Numbered from the stretch's first letter, positions 17,511 through 26,546 are shown. The stretch: DNA of 64,000 nucleotides from Nonomuraea roseoviolacea subsp. carminata (GCF_024172185.1 NZ_JAMZEC010000001.1:620001-684000), one strand, 5' to 3'. Notes: a model not told the origin generated them from the letters alone. Made by a program: numbers and translations.

Positions 17511-18334
17511 TGGGCGCTCCCAGTCTGGGTCGCGATGTACTGGTCGTACTCAGCCTGCGGAACGAGCTTGACGTTGAACAGCATGCGGCTGTGGTCGACG
17601 CCGCACAGCTCGGCGCAGCGGCCGGCGTAGACGCCGGGCTTGTTCAGCGTGACGATCTCGAACTTCCGGCCCTTGTCGTTCTCCTGCAGGCCAGGGATCA
17701 CGTCGCGCTTGAAGAGGAAGGCCGGCACCCAGAAGGAGTGGATGACGTCCGGGGAGCTCAGGTCGAACTCCACGCGCTTGTTGACCGGCAGGACGAGCTG
17801 GGGGCCCTGGTGGTAGTCGTTGACCGGCGTGCCGGTGACGGGCTTGAGCGTCTTGCCGCCGACCTCCGTGGTGAAGCGCCAGCTCCACTGGAACGCCTCG
17901 ACCTTGACCCGCACGTCCGCCTTGCCCGACACGGCGTCGACCTCGCGGGTGTCACGGGCGGTGAAGAAGAAGAACACCGACACCATGACGAGCGGGACCA
18001 GGGTGTAGAAGATCTCGATCGGCAGGTTGTAGCGCACCTGCGGAGGCAGCTCCGCCTTGGCCCGCCGCCGGGTGTGGAAGATGCACGCCCAGACGATCAG
18101 GAAGATGACGACGACACCCGTGGCGAGCGCGGCGATCCAGGCACCGTTCCACAGATTGGTGATGGTGTCACCCTGGGTGGTGATGCTCGTCGGAAGGAGG
18201 CCACGACTCCAGTCGGCCTTGGGCACGTCATTAGCACACGCCGTCACGGTGGCCAGCAGCAACGCCAAAGCGGCGGCGCGCGGCACCCCGCGCCGGGCCA
18301 ACGAACGCCGTGTCGAACGGCGAGTCGGACTCAC
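17507..18334 (-). CDS. ctaC: Cytochrome c oxidase subunit II (CuA)
   Basis: A lipoprotein-like subunit with signal sequence ([17 protein letters not shown]), two helices ([37 protein letters not shown]) and an outer cupredoxin domain carrying the dinuclear CuA site, [12 protein letters not shown], plus DVIHSFWVP. It receives electrons from QcrC. I choose the GTG at 18334 ([10 protein letters not shown] after Met), which has a GGGGTAGG site, rather than GTG at 18370, because the longer form would read through a perfect 21-bp palindrome at 18358-18378. First gene of ctaC-D-F. Confidence 0.94.
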   Translation of the reverse strand: MSPTRRSTRRSLARRGVPRAAALALLLATVTACANDVPKADWSRGLLPTSITTQGDTITNLWNGAWIAALATGVVVIFLIVWACIFHTRRRAKAELPPQVRYNLPIEIFYTLVPLVMVSVFFFFTARDTREVDAVSGKADVRVKVEAFQWSWRFTTEVGGKTLKPVTGTPVNDYHQGPQLVLPVNKRVEFDLSSPDVIHSFWVPAFLFKRDVIPGLQENDKGRKFEIVTLNKPGVYAGRCAELCGVDHSRMLFNVKLVPQAEYDQYIATQTGSAQ

Positions 18335-18357
18335 GGATCGCCTACCCCACAGATGAA

Positions 18358-18378
18358 GCCCAAGAGTCACTCTTGGGC
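18358..18378. promoter_or_regulatory. Palindrome upstream of ctaC
   Basis: The 21-bp sequence has perfect 10-bp arms (gcccaagagt / actcttgggc) around one central base. It lies 24 bp upstream of the chosen ctaC start in the divergent region with the cysteine desulfurase gene. Its length and symmetry suit a dimeric regulator, though a small RNA hairpin is possible. Confidence 0.5.
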
Positions 18379-18555
18379 GCTCGTATTTCCAAATGCACAG
18401 CTGATTGCAGACACATTAGCGTGCAGGGGCCCCGCCCTCCCGCGCGGCCCCTCGAATGGCGCGCCCTCACGGGCGCCGCCTCCTCCGGCCGGGATGACGG
18501 CCGGACGGCCGGGAGCCGGCCGCGAGCGGGTCCACGCGGGTGGGACGATGGTCTC

Positions 18556-19689
18556 GTGGCGTACTTCGACGCGGCCTCGACCGAACCCCTCCACCCCCGG
18601 GCGCGCGAGGCGCTCCTGGAGGCGGTCGACGTCGGCTGGGCCGACCCCGCGAGGCCGTACACCCAGTCCCGCCGGGCGCATCTGCTGCTGGAGCAGGCGC
18701 GCTCGGAGGTGGCCGAGGTGCTGGGCGCGCGCCCCGACGAGGTGTCGTTCACCTCCTCGGGCACGCAGGCCGTGCATCTCGGCGCCCTCGGCACCCTACA
18801 CGGCAGGCGCAGGGCCGGACGCCACCTGGTGACCGGCGCCGTGGAGCACTCCAGCGTGCTCCACGCGGCCCAGCTGCACGAACGCGACGGCGGCACGGTG
18901 GAGACGGTCGGCGTGAGCCTGACCGGACGGGTCGATCCGGCCGCCTTCGAGGCCGCCGTGGCCCGCGAGGGCACCGCGCTGGCGTGCCTGCAGAGCGCCA
19001 ACCACGAGGTCGGCACGGTGCAGCCGGTGGCCGAGGTGGCCGAGGCGTGCCGGCGGCACGGGGTGCCGCTGCTGGTCGACGCGGCGCAGACGGCCGGCCG
19101 GCTGCCGGTGCCGGCGGGCTGGTCGGTGCTGACGGCCAGCGCCCACAAGTGGGGCGGCCCGGCCGGGGTGGGCGTGCTGGCCGTGCGCAAGGGCACGCGG
19201 TTCCGGTCCTTCCTGCCCGAGGACGAGCGCGAGCGCCGCCGCGTGCCGGGCTTCGAGAACGTCCCGGCGATCGTGGCCGCCGCCGCGGCGCTGCGCGCCA
19301 TGGCGGAGGAGGCGCCCGAGGAGCAGCGGCGGCTGTCGGAGCTGGTCGGGCGGATCAGGGAGACGATCCCCAAGGTCGTCCCGGACGTCGAGGTGATCGG
19401 CGAGCCGGTCGAGCGGGCGCCGCACATCGTCACGTTCTCCTGCCTGTACGTGGACGGCGAGGTGCTGCTCGGCGAACTCGACCGGGCGGGATTCGCGGTC
19501 TCGTCCGGCAGCTCCTGCACCGCTAGTACGCTTCGTCCATCGCATGTCCTGGAAGCGATGGGCGTGCTCACCCATGGGAACGTGCGGATCTCCCTGCCCA
19601 GAGGCGCCACCGCGGACGAGGTCGACCGGTTCCTCGCCGTGCTGCCGGAGCTGGTGCGCCGGATCCGCCACGACGCAGGAGTCGCATGA
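18556..19689 (+). CDS. Cysteine desulfurase (class V aminotransferase)
   Basis: A 377-residue PLP enzyme that removes sulfur from cysteine to give a protein persulfide. The start is GTG at 18556 (MAYFDAASTEPLHPRA); the frame upstream runs into the ctaC promoter region. Conserved residues are H98 (VEHSS), D175 and Q178 (VDAAQT), PLP-lysine K198 (SAHKWGG) and the mobile-loop cysteine C321 (SSGSSCTA). It overlaps a TusA-like gene as ATGA, so the persulfide is probably passed to that protein. It is NifS/IscS-like but shorter than housekeeping IscS. Confidence 0.93.
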   Translation: MAYFDAASTEPLHPRAREALLEAVDVGWADPARPYTQSRRAHLLLEQARSEVAEVLGARPDEVSFTSSGTQAVHLGALGTLHGRRRAGRHLVTGAVEHSSVLHAAQLHERDGGTVETVGVSLTGRVDPAAFEAAVAREGTALACLQSANHEVGTVQPVAEVAEACRRHGVPLLVDAAQTAGRLPVPAGWSVLTASAHKWGGPAGVGVLAVRKGTRFRSFLPEDERERRRVPGFENVPAIVAAAAALRAMAEEAPEEQRRLSELVGRIRETIPKVVPDVEVIGEPVERAPHIVTFSCLYVDGEVLLGELDRAGFAVSSGSSCTASTLRPSHVLEAMGVLTHGNVRISLPRGATADEVDRFLAVLPELVRRIRHDAGVA

Positions 19690-19931
19690 CCGAGGTCACC
19701 ACGCCGGCGCTGACGATCGACGCGCTCGGGAAGAAGTGCCCGATCCCGATCATCATGCTCGCCGAGCAGATCAACTACGTGCCGCTCAACTCCGTGGTGG
19801 CCGTCCTGGCCGACGACCCGGCGGCCTACACCGACGTGCCGGCCTGGTGCCGGCTCAAGTCGCACCGCCACGTCGGCTCGTACGAGTTGCCCGGCGGCGG
19901 CTGGGCGATCCACGTGCGGCGCAACTACTGA
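19686..19931 (+). CDS. TusA-family sulfur carrier
   Basis: An 81-residue protein with the TusA signature CPIP (Cys18, KKCPIPI) near the N-terminus. It probably takes persulfide sulfur from the desulfurase encoded immediately upstream (4-nt overlap) and passes it to a downstream thiolation pathway such as tRNA, molybdopterin or Fe-S assembly; the target is not shown by the context. Confidence 0.9.
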   Translation: MTEVTTPALTIDALGKKCPIPIIMLAEQINYVPLNSVVAVLADDPAAYTDVPAWCRLKSHRHVGSYELPGGGWAIHVRRNY

Positions 19932-20026
19932 CCTCGCCCCAGCGGCGCGCGGGGTGATGTGGCTTGTGACGCGACCTGGGTAGGGCCACAGCGACCGACC
20001 GCTGACGAGCCACCCCAGGGGGAGAG

Positions 20027-20461
20027 ATGACCGCAGGACACCCGCACGAGACCGCGCGCGACGTGATGAACCCGGGCGCCGAATGCCTCCCGGCCCACGA
20101 GACGCTCGACCGGGCGGCGCAGCTCATGCGCAACGGCAACGTCGGGGCGTTGCCCGTCTGCGACCCGGACGGGCGCGTCGTCGGGATCATCACCGACCGC
20201 GACATCGTCGTGAAGTGCATCGCGGAGGGGCGTGACCCCTCCGAGGTACGGGCCGGCGACCTCACGACGGGGCTGGTGTCGGTGACGCCGGACGCCCCGC
20301 TGGCGGAGGCGCTGTCCCAGATGGAGGAGCACCAGATCAAGCGGCTGCCGGTGGTCGAGGGCGACCACGTGGTCGGCATGATCAGTGAGGCCGACCTGGC
20401 CAGGCACCTGCCGGACGCGCAGCTCGCCGAGTTCGTCCACCGCGTCTACGCGCGCGGCTGA
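20027..20461 (+). CDS. Tandem CBS-domain protein
   Basis: A 144-residue protein made of two CBS motifs (about 8-65 and 72-135: ARDVMNPGAECLPAHETLDRA; LVSVTPDAPLAEAL; HVVGMISEADLARHL). Such stand-alone pairs bind adenosyl ligands such as AMP or ATP and usually act as energy sensors or dormancy/hypoxia-type stress proteins. An AGGGGGAGAG ribosome site precedes the ATG. Partner unknown. Confidence 0.9.
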   Translation: MTAGHPHETARDVMNPGAECLPAHETLDRAAQLMRNGNVGALPVCDPDGRVVGIITDRDIVVKCIAEGRDPSEVRAGDLTTGLVSVTPDAPLAEALSQMEEHQIKRLPVVEGDHVVGMISEADLARHLPDAQLAEFVHRVYARG

Positions 20462-20551
20462 CGCGGCCGGACGGGGCGGGACGCCCGGACCCGCGGGCCG
20501 GCAGCGACGCACGGCTCGCGGGTCCTCCGCGTTCTTCGGACCCCTCGCGGG

Positions 20552-21538
20552 TTACGGGTGGTGGCAGCGCACGTGGGCGGCCACCTCGGCGGCGGCGTCG
20601 GCCCCGTAGGCGGCGGCGAAGCGCTCCAGGAAGACCTTCTGGCCGAGCTCGTACTCCTGGCCGCCGACGTTCTCCAGCACGTGGGTGGCCGTCAGGTTGC
20701 CGATCTGGCCGCAGCGCTCCAGCGACAGGCCCCAGGCCAGGCCGGCGAGGAAGCCGGCGCGGAAGGCGTCGCCGACGCCCGTGGGGTCGGCCTTGCCGAG
20801 CTCGGGGGCCGGGGCCACGTGGATGGACGGCTCGCCCGCGCGGTCGATGACCGCGCCCTTGGGGCCGAGCGTGGTGACGCGGACGCCGACGCGGGACAGG
20901 ATCTCGTCGTCGGACCAGCCGGTCTTCTGCTCGATGAGCCCCTTCTCGTAGTCGTTGGAGAACAGGTAGGCGGCGCCGTCGACGAGGTCGCGGATCTGGT
21001 CGTCGGCCATGCGGGCGAGCTGCTGCGACGGGTCGGCGGCGAACGGGATGCCGCGCTGGCGGCACTCGTCGGTGTGGCGCAGCATCGCGTCGGGGTCGTT
21101 GGGGCTGACCAGCACGAGGTCGAGGCCGCCGACGCGGGCGGCGACCGGCTGCAGCTCGATGAGACGCGCCTCGGCCATCGCCCCGGTGTAGAAGGAGGCG
21201 ATCTGGTTGTGGTGCTCGTCGGTGGTGCACAGGAAGCGGGCCGTGTGGCGGGTCTCGGAGACGTGCACCGAGCCGCAGTCGACGCCGTGGCGCTCCAGCC
21301 AGGAGTGGTAGTCGGCGAAGTCGTTGCCGACGGCGCCGACGAGGACCGGGTTGAGGCCCAGGCAGCCCATGCCGAAGGCGATGTTCGCCGCGCACCCGCC
21401 GCGACGGATCTGCAGGTCGTCGACCAGGAACGAGAGTGACACCCGGTCGAGCTGCTCGGCGATGAGCTGATCGCCGAAGCTGCCGGGGAACGTCATCAGT
21501 TGGTCTGTCGCGATGGAGCCGGTGACGGCGATGCGCAC
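20552..21538 (-). CDS. PfkB-family carbohydrate/adenosine kinase
   Basis: A 328-residue ribokinase-fold enzyme. The GTG start at 21538 (RIAVTGSIATDQLMTFPG after Met) follows a GAGGAAGAAG ribosome site. The substrate-site di-glycine region (RRGGCAANIAFGMGCLG) and the catalytic anion-hole/base motif DPTGVGDAFRAG are intact. Actinobacterial proteins of this type are usually annotated as adenosine kinase or sugar kinase; the sequence alone does not settle the substrate. It is convergent with the CBS gene. Confidence 0.9.
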   Translation of the reverse strand: MRIAVTGSIATDQLMTFPGSFGDQLIAEQLDRVSLSFLVDDLQIRRGGCAANIAFGMGCLGLNPVLVGAVGNDFADYHSWLERHGVDCGSVHVSETRHTARFLCTTDEHHNQIASFYTGAMAEARLIELQPVAARVGGLDLVLVSPNDPDAMLRHTDECRQRGIPFAADPSQQLARMADDQIRDLVDGAAYLFSNDYEKGLIEQKTGWSDDEILSRVGVRVTTLGPKGAVIDRAGEPSIHVAPAPELGKADPTGVGDAFRAGFLAGLAWGLSLERCGQIGNLTATHVLENVGGQEYELGQKVFLERFAAAYGADAAAEVAAHVRCHHP

Positions 21539-21649
21539 GGGATTCTTCTTCCTCGTTGTCAGCAAGCCAGATGAGCCCATCGAGAATACGCGAAGGTCCC
21601 GCGCGCACAAAGGCGAGCGGGACCGTGTCGGTGACGACCCGTCAGGCGA

Positions 21650-22003
21650 CTAGTTGAAGGAGTCGCCGCACGCGCACGAACCCGTGGCGTTGGGGTTGTC
21701 GATGGTGAAGCCCTGCTTCTCGATGGTGTCGACGAAGTCGATGGAGGCTCCCATGAGGTACGGGGCGCTCATCCTGTCGGTGACGACGCTCACGCCGCCG
21801 AAGTCGGTGACGACGTCGCCGTCCATCTGGCGGTCGTCGAAGAAGAGCTGGTAGCGCAGGCCGGAGCAGCCGCCCGGCTGCACGGCCACGCGCAGCTGGA
21901 GCCCTTCCTCACCCTGCTGCTCGAGCAGGCTCTTGACCTTGGCGGCGGCCGCGTCGGTCAGGATCAGGCCCTGCGCTGTGGTCTCGCTGCTCTCAACCGT
22001 CAT
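21650..22003 (-). CDS. erpA: A-type Fe-S cluster carrier (ErpA/IscA)
   Basis: A 117-residue HesB/IscA-type protein with the three cluster-binding cysteines C46 (PGGCSG), C110 and C112 (GSCACGDSF). It delivers Fe-S clusters to apo-proteins; NadA next door and LipA in this window are both 4Fe-4S clients. An AGGGAGTCAGC site precedes the ATG. Confidence 0.94.
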   Translation of the reverse strand: MTVESSETTAQGLILTDAAAAKVKSLLEQQGEEGLQLRVAVQPGGCSGLRYQLFFDDRQMDGDVVTDFGGVSVVTDRMSAPYLMGASIDFVDTIEKQGFTIDNPNATGSCACGDSFN

Positions 22004-22157
22004 CTGCTGACTCCCTAACCCGGCTGTCTCTTTCTGACGTCCTACTTAGACGCTACCAACACCCGGGGTATGCCCGGCATTCCCCTGCCTCTCCCTGGTT
22101 CTTCTCCGTCCCCGCCCACCCGGGACGCGAGCATGGCGCGCCGTGTGCCATCATCGG

Positions 22158-22176
22158 TATCGTCAAACCGACGATA
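22158..22176 (+). promoter_or_regulatory. Operator-like palindrome before nadA
   Basis: A perfect inverted repeat TATCGTC-AAACC-GACGATA (7-bp arms, 5-nt spacer) lies 13 bp upstream of the nadA start, touching its ribosome site. The position suits a repressor. The form resembles the palindromes I recall for NrtR-type NAD-metabolism regulators of actinobacteria; that assignment is inference. Confidence 0.6.
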
Positions 22177-22189
22177 AGGGGGGATGGCG

Positions 22190-23341
22190 ATGGCCACCCA
22201 GACCGGTCTGCCGCTCTTCGTCCTCGGCCAGGGCGCCGACCCGCACTCCGAGCGGGGGGTGGACTGCCCCGGTGAGCTGCCGCCGGCCTCCGACCCCGGC
22301 CTGGTGGAGCGGGCGCGCAAGGCGAAGGAGGCGCTGGGCGATCGGCTGTTCGTGCTGGGCCACCACTACCAGCGCGACGAGGTCATCCAGTTCGCCGACG
22401 TGACGGGCGACTCCTTCAAGCTGGCGCGGCTGGCGGCGGCCCGGCCGGAGGCCGAGTACATCGTCTTCTGCGGCGTGCACTTCATGGCGGAGTCGGCCGA
22501 CATCCTCACCTCCGACGCCCAGAAGGTGATCCTGCCCGACCTGGCCGCCGGGTGCTCGATGGCCGACATGGCGACGTTCGACCAGGTGGAGGAGTGCTGG
22601 GAGGCGCTGGAGGACGCCGGCCTGGCCGATGACGTGATCCCCGTCACGTACATGAACTCCAGCGCCGACATCAAGGCGTTCTGCGGCCGCAACGGCGGCG
22701 CGGTGTGCACCTCCTCCAACGCGCGCCGCGCGCTGGAGTGGGCGTTCGACCAGCGCGGCAAGGTGCTGTTCCTGCCCGACCAGCACCTCGGCCGCAACAC
22801 GGCCGTGCTGGAGATGGGCATGTCGCTGGACGACTGCGTGGTGTGGAACCCGCACCGCCCCGGCGGCGGCCTCACCCGCGAGCAGCTCCAGCGGGCCAGG
22901 ATGATCCTCTGGAAGGGCCACTGCTCGGTGCACGGCCGCTTCACGGCCGAGTCGGTCGACGACGTACGGCGCCGCGTCCCGGGCGTGAACGTGCTCGTCC
23001 ACCCGGAGTGCCGGCACGAGGTGGTGCTCAAGGCCGACCACGTCGGCTCCACCGAGCACATCATCAAGACGCTGGAGGAGGCCCCGGCCGGGTCGAGCTG
23101 GGCCGTCGGCACCGAGCTCAACCTGGTCAAGCGGCTCGCCGGGATGTTCCCCGACAAGAACGTCTCGTTCCTGGACCGCACGGTCTGCTACTGCTCGACC
23201 ATGAACCGCATCGACCTGCCCCACCTGGTGTGGGCGCTGGAGTCGCTGTCGCTGGGCGAGGTGGTCAACCAGATCACGGTGGACGAGGACACGGCGCACT
23301 GGGCGCGCGTGGCCCTCGACCGCATGCTGGCCCTGCCCTAG
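22190..23341 (+). CDS. nadA: Quinolinate synthase A
   Basis: About 383 residues. NadA condenses iminoaspartate with dihydroxyacetone phosphate to quinolinate in de novo NAD synthesis, using a 4Fe-4S cluster. The likely cluster cysteines are in FCGVHFMAE, HPECRHEV and DRTVCYCSTMN; the catalytic LGHHYQRDEV segment is present. Two ATGs occur (22184, 22190); I choose the second because the GGGGGG ribosome site touches the first. nadB and nadC are not adjacent here. The last 4 nt overlap the end of the convergent SIMPL gene. Confidence 0.95.
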   Translation: MATQTGLPLFVLGQGADPHSERGVDCPGELPPASDPGLVERARKAKEALGDRLFVLGHHYQRDEVIQFADVTGDSFKLARLAAARPEAEYIVFCGVHFMAESADILTSDAQKVILPDLAAGCSMADMATFDQVEECWEALEDAGLADDVIPVTYMNSSADIKAFCGRNGGAVCTSSNARRALEWAFDQRGKVLFLPDQHLGRNTAVLEMGMSLDDCVVWNPHRPGGGLTREQLQRARMILWKGHCSVHGRFTAESVDDVRRRVPGVNVLVHPECRHEVVLKADHVGSTEHIIKTLEEAPAGSSWAVGTELNLVKRLAGMFPDKNVSFLDRTVCYCSTMNRIDLPHLVWALESLSLGEVVNQITVDEDTAHWARVALDRMLALP

Positions 23342-23991
23342 GTCCGCGTCACGGTGGCGCCGGCCTCGGTGTCCGTGCCGGCGAAGGCGTAGACGACGCG
23401 GACGCCGACCGACAGCGTCTGCCGGCCGGGGCTGACCGACGCGCGCTCCTCGGCCGCCATGGCGGCGAACGCCATCGGCTGGGGGCCGCCGCGCGCGTCC
23501 TCGGTGACGGAGACGACCCGGCCGAGCGCCCGCCCGGCCAGGCTCGCGTACTGGGCGGCCTTGGCCGCGGCGTCGCGGAACGCCCGTTCGCGGGCCTCCG
23601 CGAGCGCCGCGGCCGGGTCGGACAGCTCGAAGGACACGCCGCCGAGCCGCGCCTCCTCCCCCACCCCGGCGACGGCGTCGACCACCCGGTCCGCCCGCGC
23701 CAGGTCGCGCACCACGGCCTCGACCCCCTGGGCGGCGCGGTAGCCGGACACCTTGGGGTACGCCTCGTACTCCGGGCCGAGGGACAGCTCACTCGTGCGC
23801 AGGTCCTCGGCGGCGACCCCGGCCTCGCGCAGGGCGGCGTCCAGCCGCGCCGCGGCGGCCCTGACCTCGGCGAACGCCTGCGCGGCCGAGGCGCCGCGCG
23901 CCTCCACCCCCGCGCTCAGGCGCATGACGTCGGGCGCGGCCGACGCCGATCCCTCTCCGGCGACCGCGATCTGCTCGTGTTCGGTGGTCAC
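23338..23991 (-). CDS. SIMPL (DUF541) domain protein
   Basis: A 217-residue protein of the SIMPL/DUF541 family (GEGSASAAPDVMRLSAGVEARG; EAYPKVSGYRAAQGVEAVVRDL). Members are usually periplasmic or outer-surface proteins of unknown role. No signal peptide is seen, so this one may be cytoplasmic. GTG start at 23991, 5 nt after a GAAGGGG site. Its 3' end overlaps the nadA stop in convergent orientation. Confidence 0.88.
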   Translation of the reverse strand: MTTEHEQIAVAGEGSASAAPDVMRLSAGVEARGASAAQAFAEVRAAAARLDAALREAGVAAEDLRTSELSLGPEYEAYPKVSGYRAAQGVEAVVRDLARADRVVDAVAGVGEEARLGGVSFELSDPAAALAEARERAFRDAAAKAAQYASLAGRALGRVVSVTEDARGGPQPMAFAAMAAEERASVSPGRQTLSVGVRVVYAFAGTDTEAGATVTRT

Positions 23992-24095
23992 GCGCACCCC
24001 TTCGTGGACGGGTCCGGGTCCTTCGGCCGTGGGACGGTGTCTCGTACGGATGAGCCGTTCCGCCGCCCCATTGTGCGGGCCGATCGTGTCGGCCG

Positions 24096-25829
24096 TCACG
24101 CCCGCCGTCGGCCCCCGCCCGCCTCCCCCGCGCCCCGTACGGCCGCCACCAGGGCGGCGGGGTCGCGGAGAAGGGCGCGGCGGCGGACGCGGACCAGCTC
24201 GGCTCCCAGCGCCGCCGCCACCCGCCGGCCCGGGGCGCGCCGGCGGGTCGTGCTGACCACGGTGACCGGGACGGCGGGCATCGGCCGGCGGGCTCTCAGG
24301 AGGCGCAGGCAGGCGGCCATGTCGCGGCGCGCCAGCCACTCCCCCAGGACGGCGGCGGCCACGTGCCCGCGCTCGCCGGGTCGTGGCCGGACGGGCTGGA
24401 CGGGGGCGTGGAGCCGGTCCAGGACCGGGGCGGGTGGGACGGGGGCGTGGAGCCGGTCCAGGACCGGGGCGGCCAGCCGGGCGAGGACGGCGGCGCCCCA
24501 CGTGCCGCCCAGGGCGGGCAGCCATCGGGCCGCCTCCCGTCCCGCGGCCGAGGTGCCGCGCGCGCCGCGCACGCCGGGGTGCGGGTCCACGAGCACGAGC
24601 GCGGCCACGCGCAGGGGATGCAGCCGGGCGAACGCCTCCGCGTGCCAGGCGGCCTGCCCGTGGGCGACCACGGTGACGCGTTCGGGGTGCGCGGGGGCGA
24701 GCGCGGCCAGCCGGGCGGCCTCGCCGTACAGGGTGGGCGGCGCGGAGGACGCCTCGCCGTACAGGGTGGGTCCGTACAGAGTGGGTGGCACGGCGGGGGC
24801 CACGTCGTAAAGGGTGGGTCCGTACAGGGTGGGTGGCGCGGCGGGGGCCGCGTCGGGAGCGCGCGAGCCCCGCCGGTCGGGAGCGGCCGGCACGCACGCG
24901 TCCGCGCCGAGGCCGGGGCGGTCGAAGCGGGTCACCCGGTGCCCGCGCGCCAGCGTCCGCGTCAGCCGGTCCCACGGCAGCCAGGCCCCTCCGAGGCCGC
25001 CGGTGAGGATCACGGCGGGTCCGGTCCCGTGCCGGGCCACGCGGGGCGGCGCGCCGGGGCGCGCCGGCCCGGGGCGTACGAGCAGCCGGAGCGCCGCGTA
25101 CACGAGCCAGCCGGCAAGCAGCGCGGCCTGGAGGCGCTGCACGGCCCCCGCGCCCGCGAGGAGCGCCAGGAGCCCGGGATCGATCCCGCGGACGGCGTGA
25201 GCGAGCGCCGGAGCGCCGGAAAGCGACGCGAGGGGTGAGGCGGAGGCGGCGGTCAGCGTGAGCGCGGCGGGCGGTACGAGGGCCGAGCCGCCGGGGAGGA
25301 GGACGGCCATGAGCGTGGTGGCGCCGGTGGCGACGGCGCCCAGGAGGGCGGTGGCGCCCAGCGAGGCGCCGGCGAGGAGGGCCGCGGGCCAGGTGTGCCA
25401 GCGCAGGCTCAGCAGCACCATGGCGGCCACGCCGCACGCCTCGGACGGCGCCCACGCCGCGGCGTGGACGTGGTGGGCTAGCGACCGCGCCCGGTGCGCG
25501 CACGACGGGTCGCTCAGGACCGCGCAGTCCAGCGGGAACACGCCTCCCAGCAGCGCGAGCGCGGCGAAGACGGCCAGCGCCAGCCAGCCGGTGCCCTCCC
25601 GCGCCGTACGGGGCGTCAGTGCCACGCCCGCCAGGCAGGCCAGGGCGGCGAGCGCGTCGGTGGTCCGGAACAGGCGCGTCCACGGCTGGTCGCGGGCGGC
25701 CAGCTCGCTCACGTAGCCGCCCGCGCCGCTCAGGGCCGGAGTGGTGAACTGCCCGGTCACCCAGGCGCTGGCGAGTACGGCGGCCACGATGAACGCGGAA
25801 GCCGCGAACACCGACAATTGTCGCTCCAC
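24096..25829 (-). CDS. DUF998 membrane domain fused to degenerate alpha/beta-hydrolase-like domain
   Basis: A 577-residue protein. Residues 1 to about 255 form a DUF998-type membrane domain with 6-7 helices; residues from about 268 resemble an alpha/beta hydrolase (GPAVILTGGLGGAWLPWDRL; RVTRFDRPGLGAD). At the nucleophile elbow, where G-H-S-x-G is expected, the sequence is A-H-G-Q-A (389-393, VVAHGQAAW), so the catalytic Ser is missing. Between core strands are two expanded repeat segments (PPTLYGPTLY and APVLDRLHAPV). It is probably not a working hydrolase in the usual way; role unknown. GTG start. Confidence 0.75.
   Translation of the reverse strand: MERQLSVFAASAFIVAAVLASAWVTGQFTTPALSGAGGYVSELAARDQPWTRLFRTTDALAALACLAGVALTPRTAREGTGWLALAVFAALALLGGVFPLDCAVLSDPSCAHRARSLAHHVHAAAWAPSEACGVAAMVLLSLRWHTWPAALLAGASLGATALLGAVATGATTLMAVLLPGGSALVPPAALTLTAASASPLASLSGAPALAHAVRGIDPGLLALLAGAGAVQRLQAALLAGWLVYAALRLLVRPGPARPGAPPRVARHGTGPAVILTGGLGGAWLPWDRLTRTLARGHRVTRFDRPGLGADACVPAAPDRRGSRAPDAAPAAPPTLYGPTLYDVAPAVPPTLYGPTLYGEASSAPPTLYGEAARLAALAPAHPERVTVVAHGQAAWHAEAFARLHPLRVAALVLVDPHPGVRGARGTSAAGREAARWLPALGGTWGAAVLARLAAPVLDRLHAPVPPAPVLDRLHAPVQPVRPRPGERGHVAAAVLGEWLARRDMAACLRLLRARRPMPAVPVTVVSTTRRRAPGRRVAAALGAELVRVRRRALLRDPAALVAAVRGAGEAGGGRRRA
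24398..24471. repeat. 39-bp tandem duplication in a coding region
   Basis: Two nearly identical 35-bp blocks (ggacgggggcgtggagccgg onward) spaced 39 bp apart encode the repeated APVLDRLHAPV of the hydrolase-like domain. In frame. Confidence 0.85.
24724..24852. repeat. Nested tandem repeats encoding PPTLYGPTLY
   Basis: The short motif ccgtacagggtgggt recurs five or six times and sits within a longer 48-bp unit present twice. On the minus strand it encodes PPTLYGPTLYDVAPAV-type repeats, inserted in the hydrolase-like domain ahead of the degenerate nucleophile elbow. The period keeps the frame. Confidence 0.85.
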
Positions 25830-25982
25830 GTGACGATTACACCACTAAGCGTATCTATCGCCACGAACCGCCCCCGGCGCGAGCACATGTCCGCGTCCGG
25901 ACACCGAGCAGCCGCAACACGTCGGGCGTCCCTCGGCGTCTGGATGGTGAAGGCCGTCGAGGACGGCGGCGCCGGGCCGGGC

Positions 25983-26546
25983 TCAGAGGCCGGGGGCGCC
26001 CCAGACCGGGAACCAGCGGCTGAGGTCCGGCTCCAGCGGCAGCTCGTCCGCGAGCGCGCCGCGCGCCTGGAGTTCGAGCGCGTTGTCGCGCCGCTGCCCC
26101 GTCAGGGGCGCGAACGGGTAGAACGTGCCGCGCTTGTACAGGTACACCAGCGATAGCCGCCGCCCGTCCGCACCGGCGAGCGACACGATCGAGCACAGCA
26201 GCGACGGGCCGAACCCGGCGCCCTCCAGCGTGGAGTTGACCGCGTGCAGCTCCGTCACCAGGTCGCCCACCGCCTCCGGCGCGCGCCGGACCAGCAGCCA
26301 CGTGTAGCCGTAGCCGTCGTCCGACTCCTCGACGCGGTCGCCGAGCAGCGCCTTGGCGTCGCGTTCGGCCGCCGCGAAGGCGCCGCCCTCCGCCGCGCGG
26401 AAGGCGACCGAGCCCGTCCCGGTCGCCTTGAGCCCGGTGGCCGCCTCCAGGGTCACCAGGGCGGACGGCAGCGCGAACAGCGCGTCGAGGTTCGGCCTGA
26501 CCGGCTTCGAACGGCCGAGCAGCGCGTCCAGCCAGCCCACGCTCAC
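25983..26546 (-). CDS. pspAB: PspA-associated protein PspAB
   Basis: A 187-residue soluble protein (GWLDALLGRSKPVRPNLDALFALP; LLCSIVSLAGADGRRLSLVYLYKRGTFYPFAP) of the PspAB type, found with PspA, PspAA and HtpX in actinobacteria. Function unproven; a part in membrane-stress control is inferred from the constant linkage. GTG start overlapping the htpX stop by 4 nt; last gene of the operon. Confidence 0.88.
   Translation of the reverse strand: MSVGWLDALLGRSKPVRPNLDALFALPSALVTLEAATGLKATGTGSVAFRAAEGGAFAAAERDAKALLGDRVEESDDGYGYTWLLVRRAPEAVGDLVTELHAVNSTLEGAGFGPSLLCSIVSLAGADGRRLSLVYLYKRGTFYPFAPLTGQRRDNALELQARGALADELPLEPDLSRWFPVWGAPGL

Noticed and set aside
18335..18370. Longer CtaC start at GTG 18370
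   Set aside because: It would place a perfect regulatory palindrome inside the gene and adds residues without similarity; 18334 has a ribosome site.
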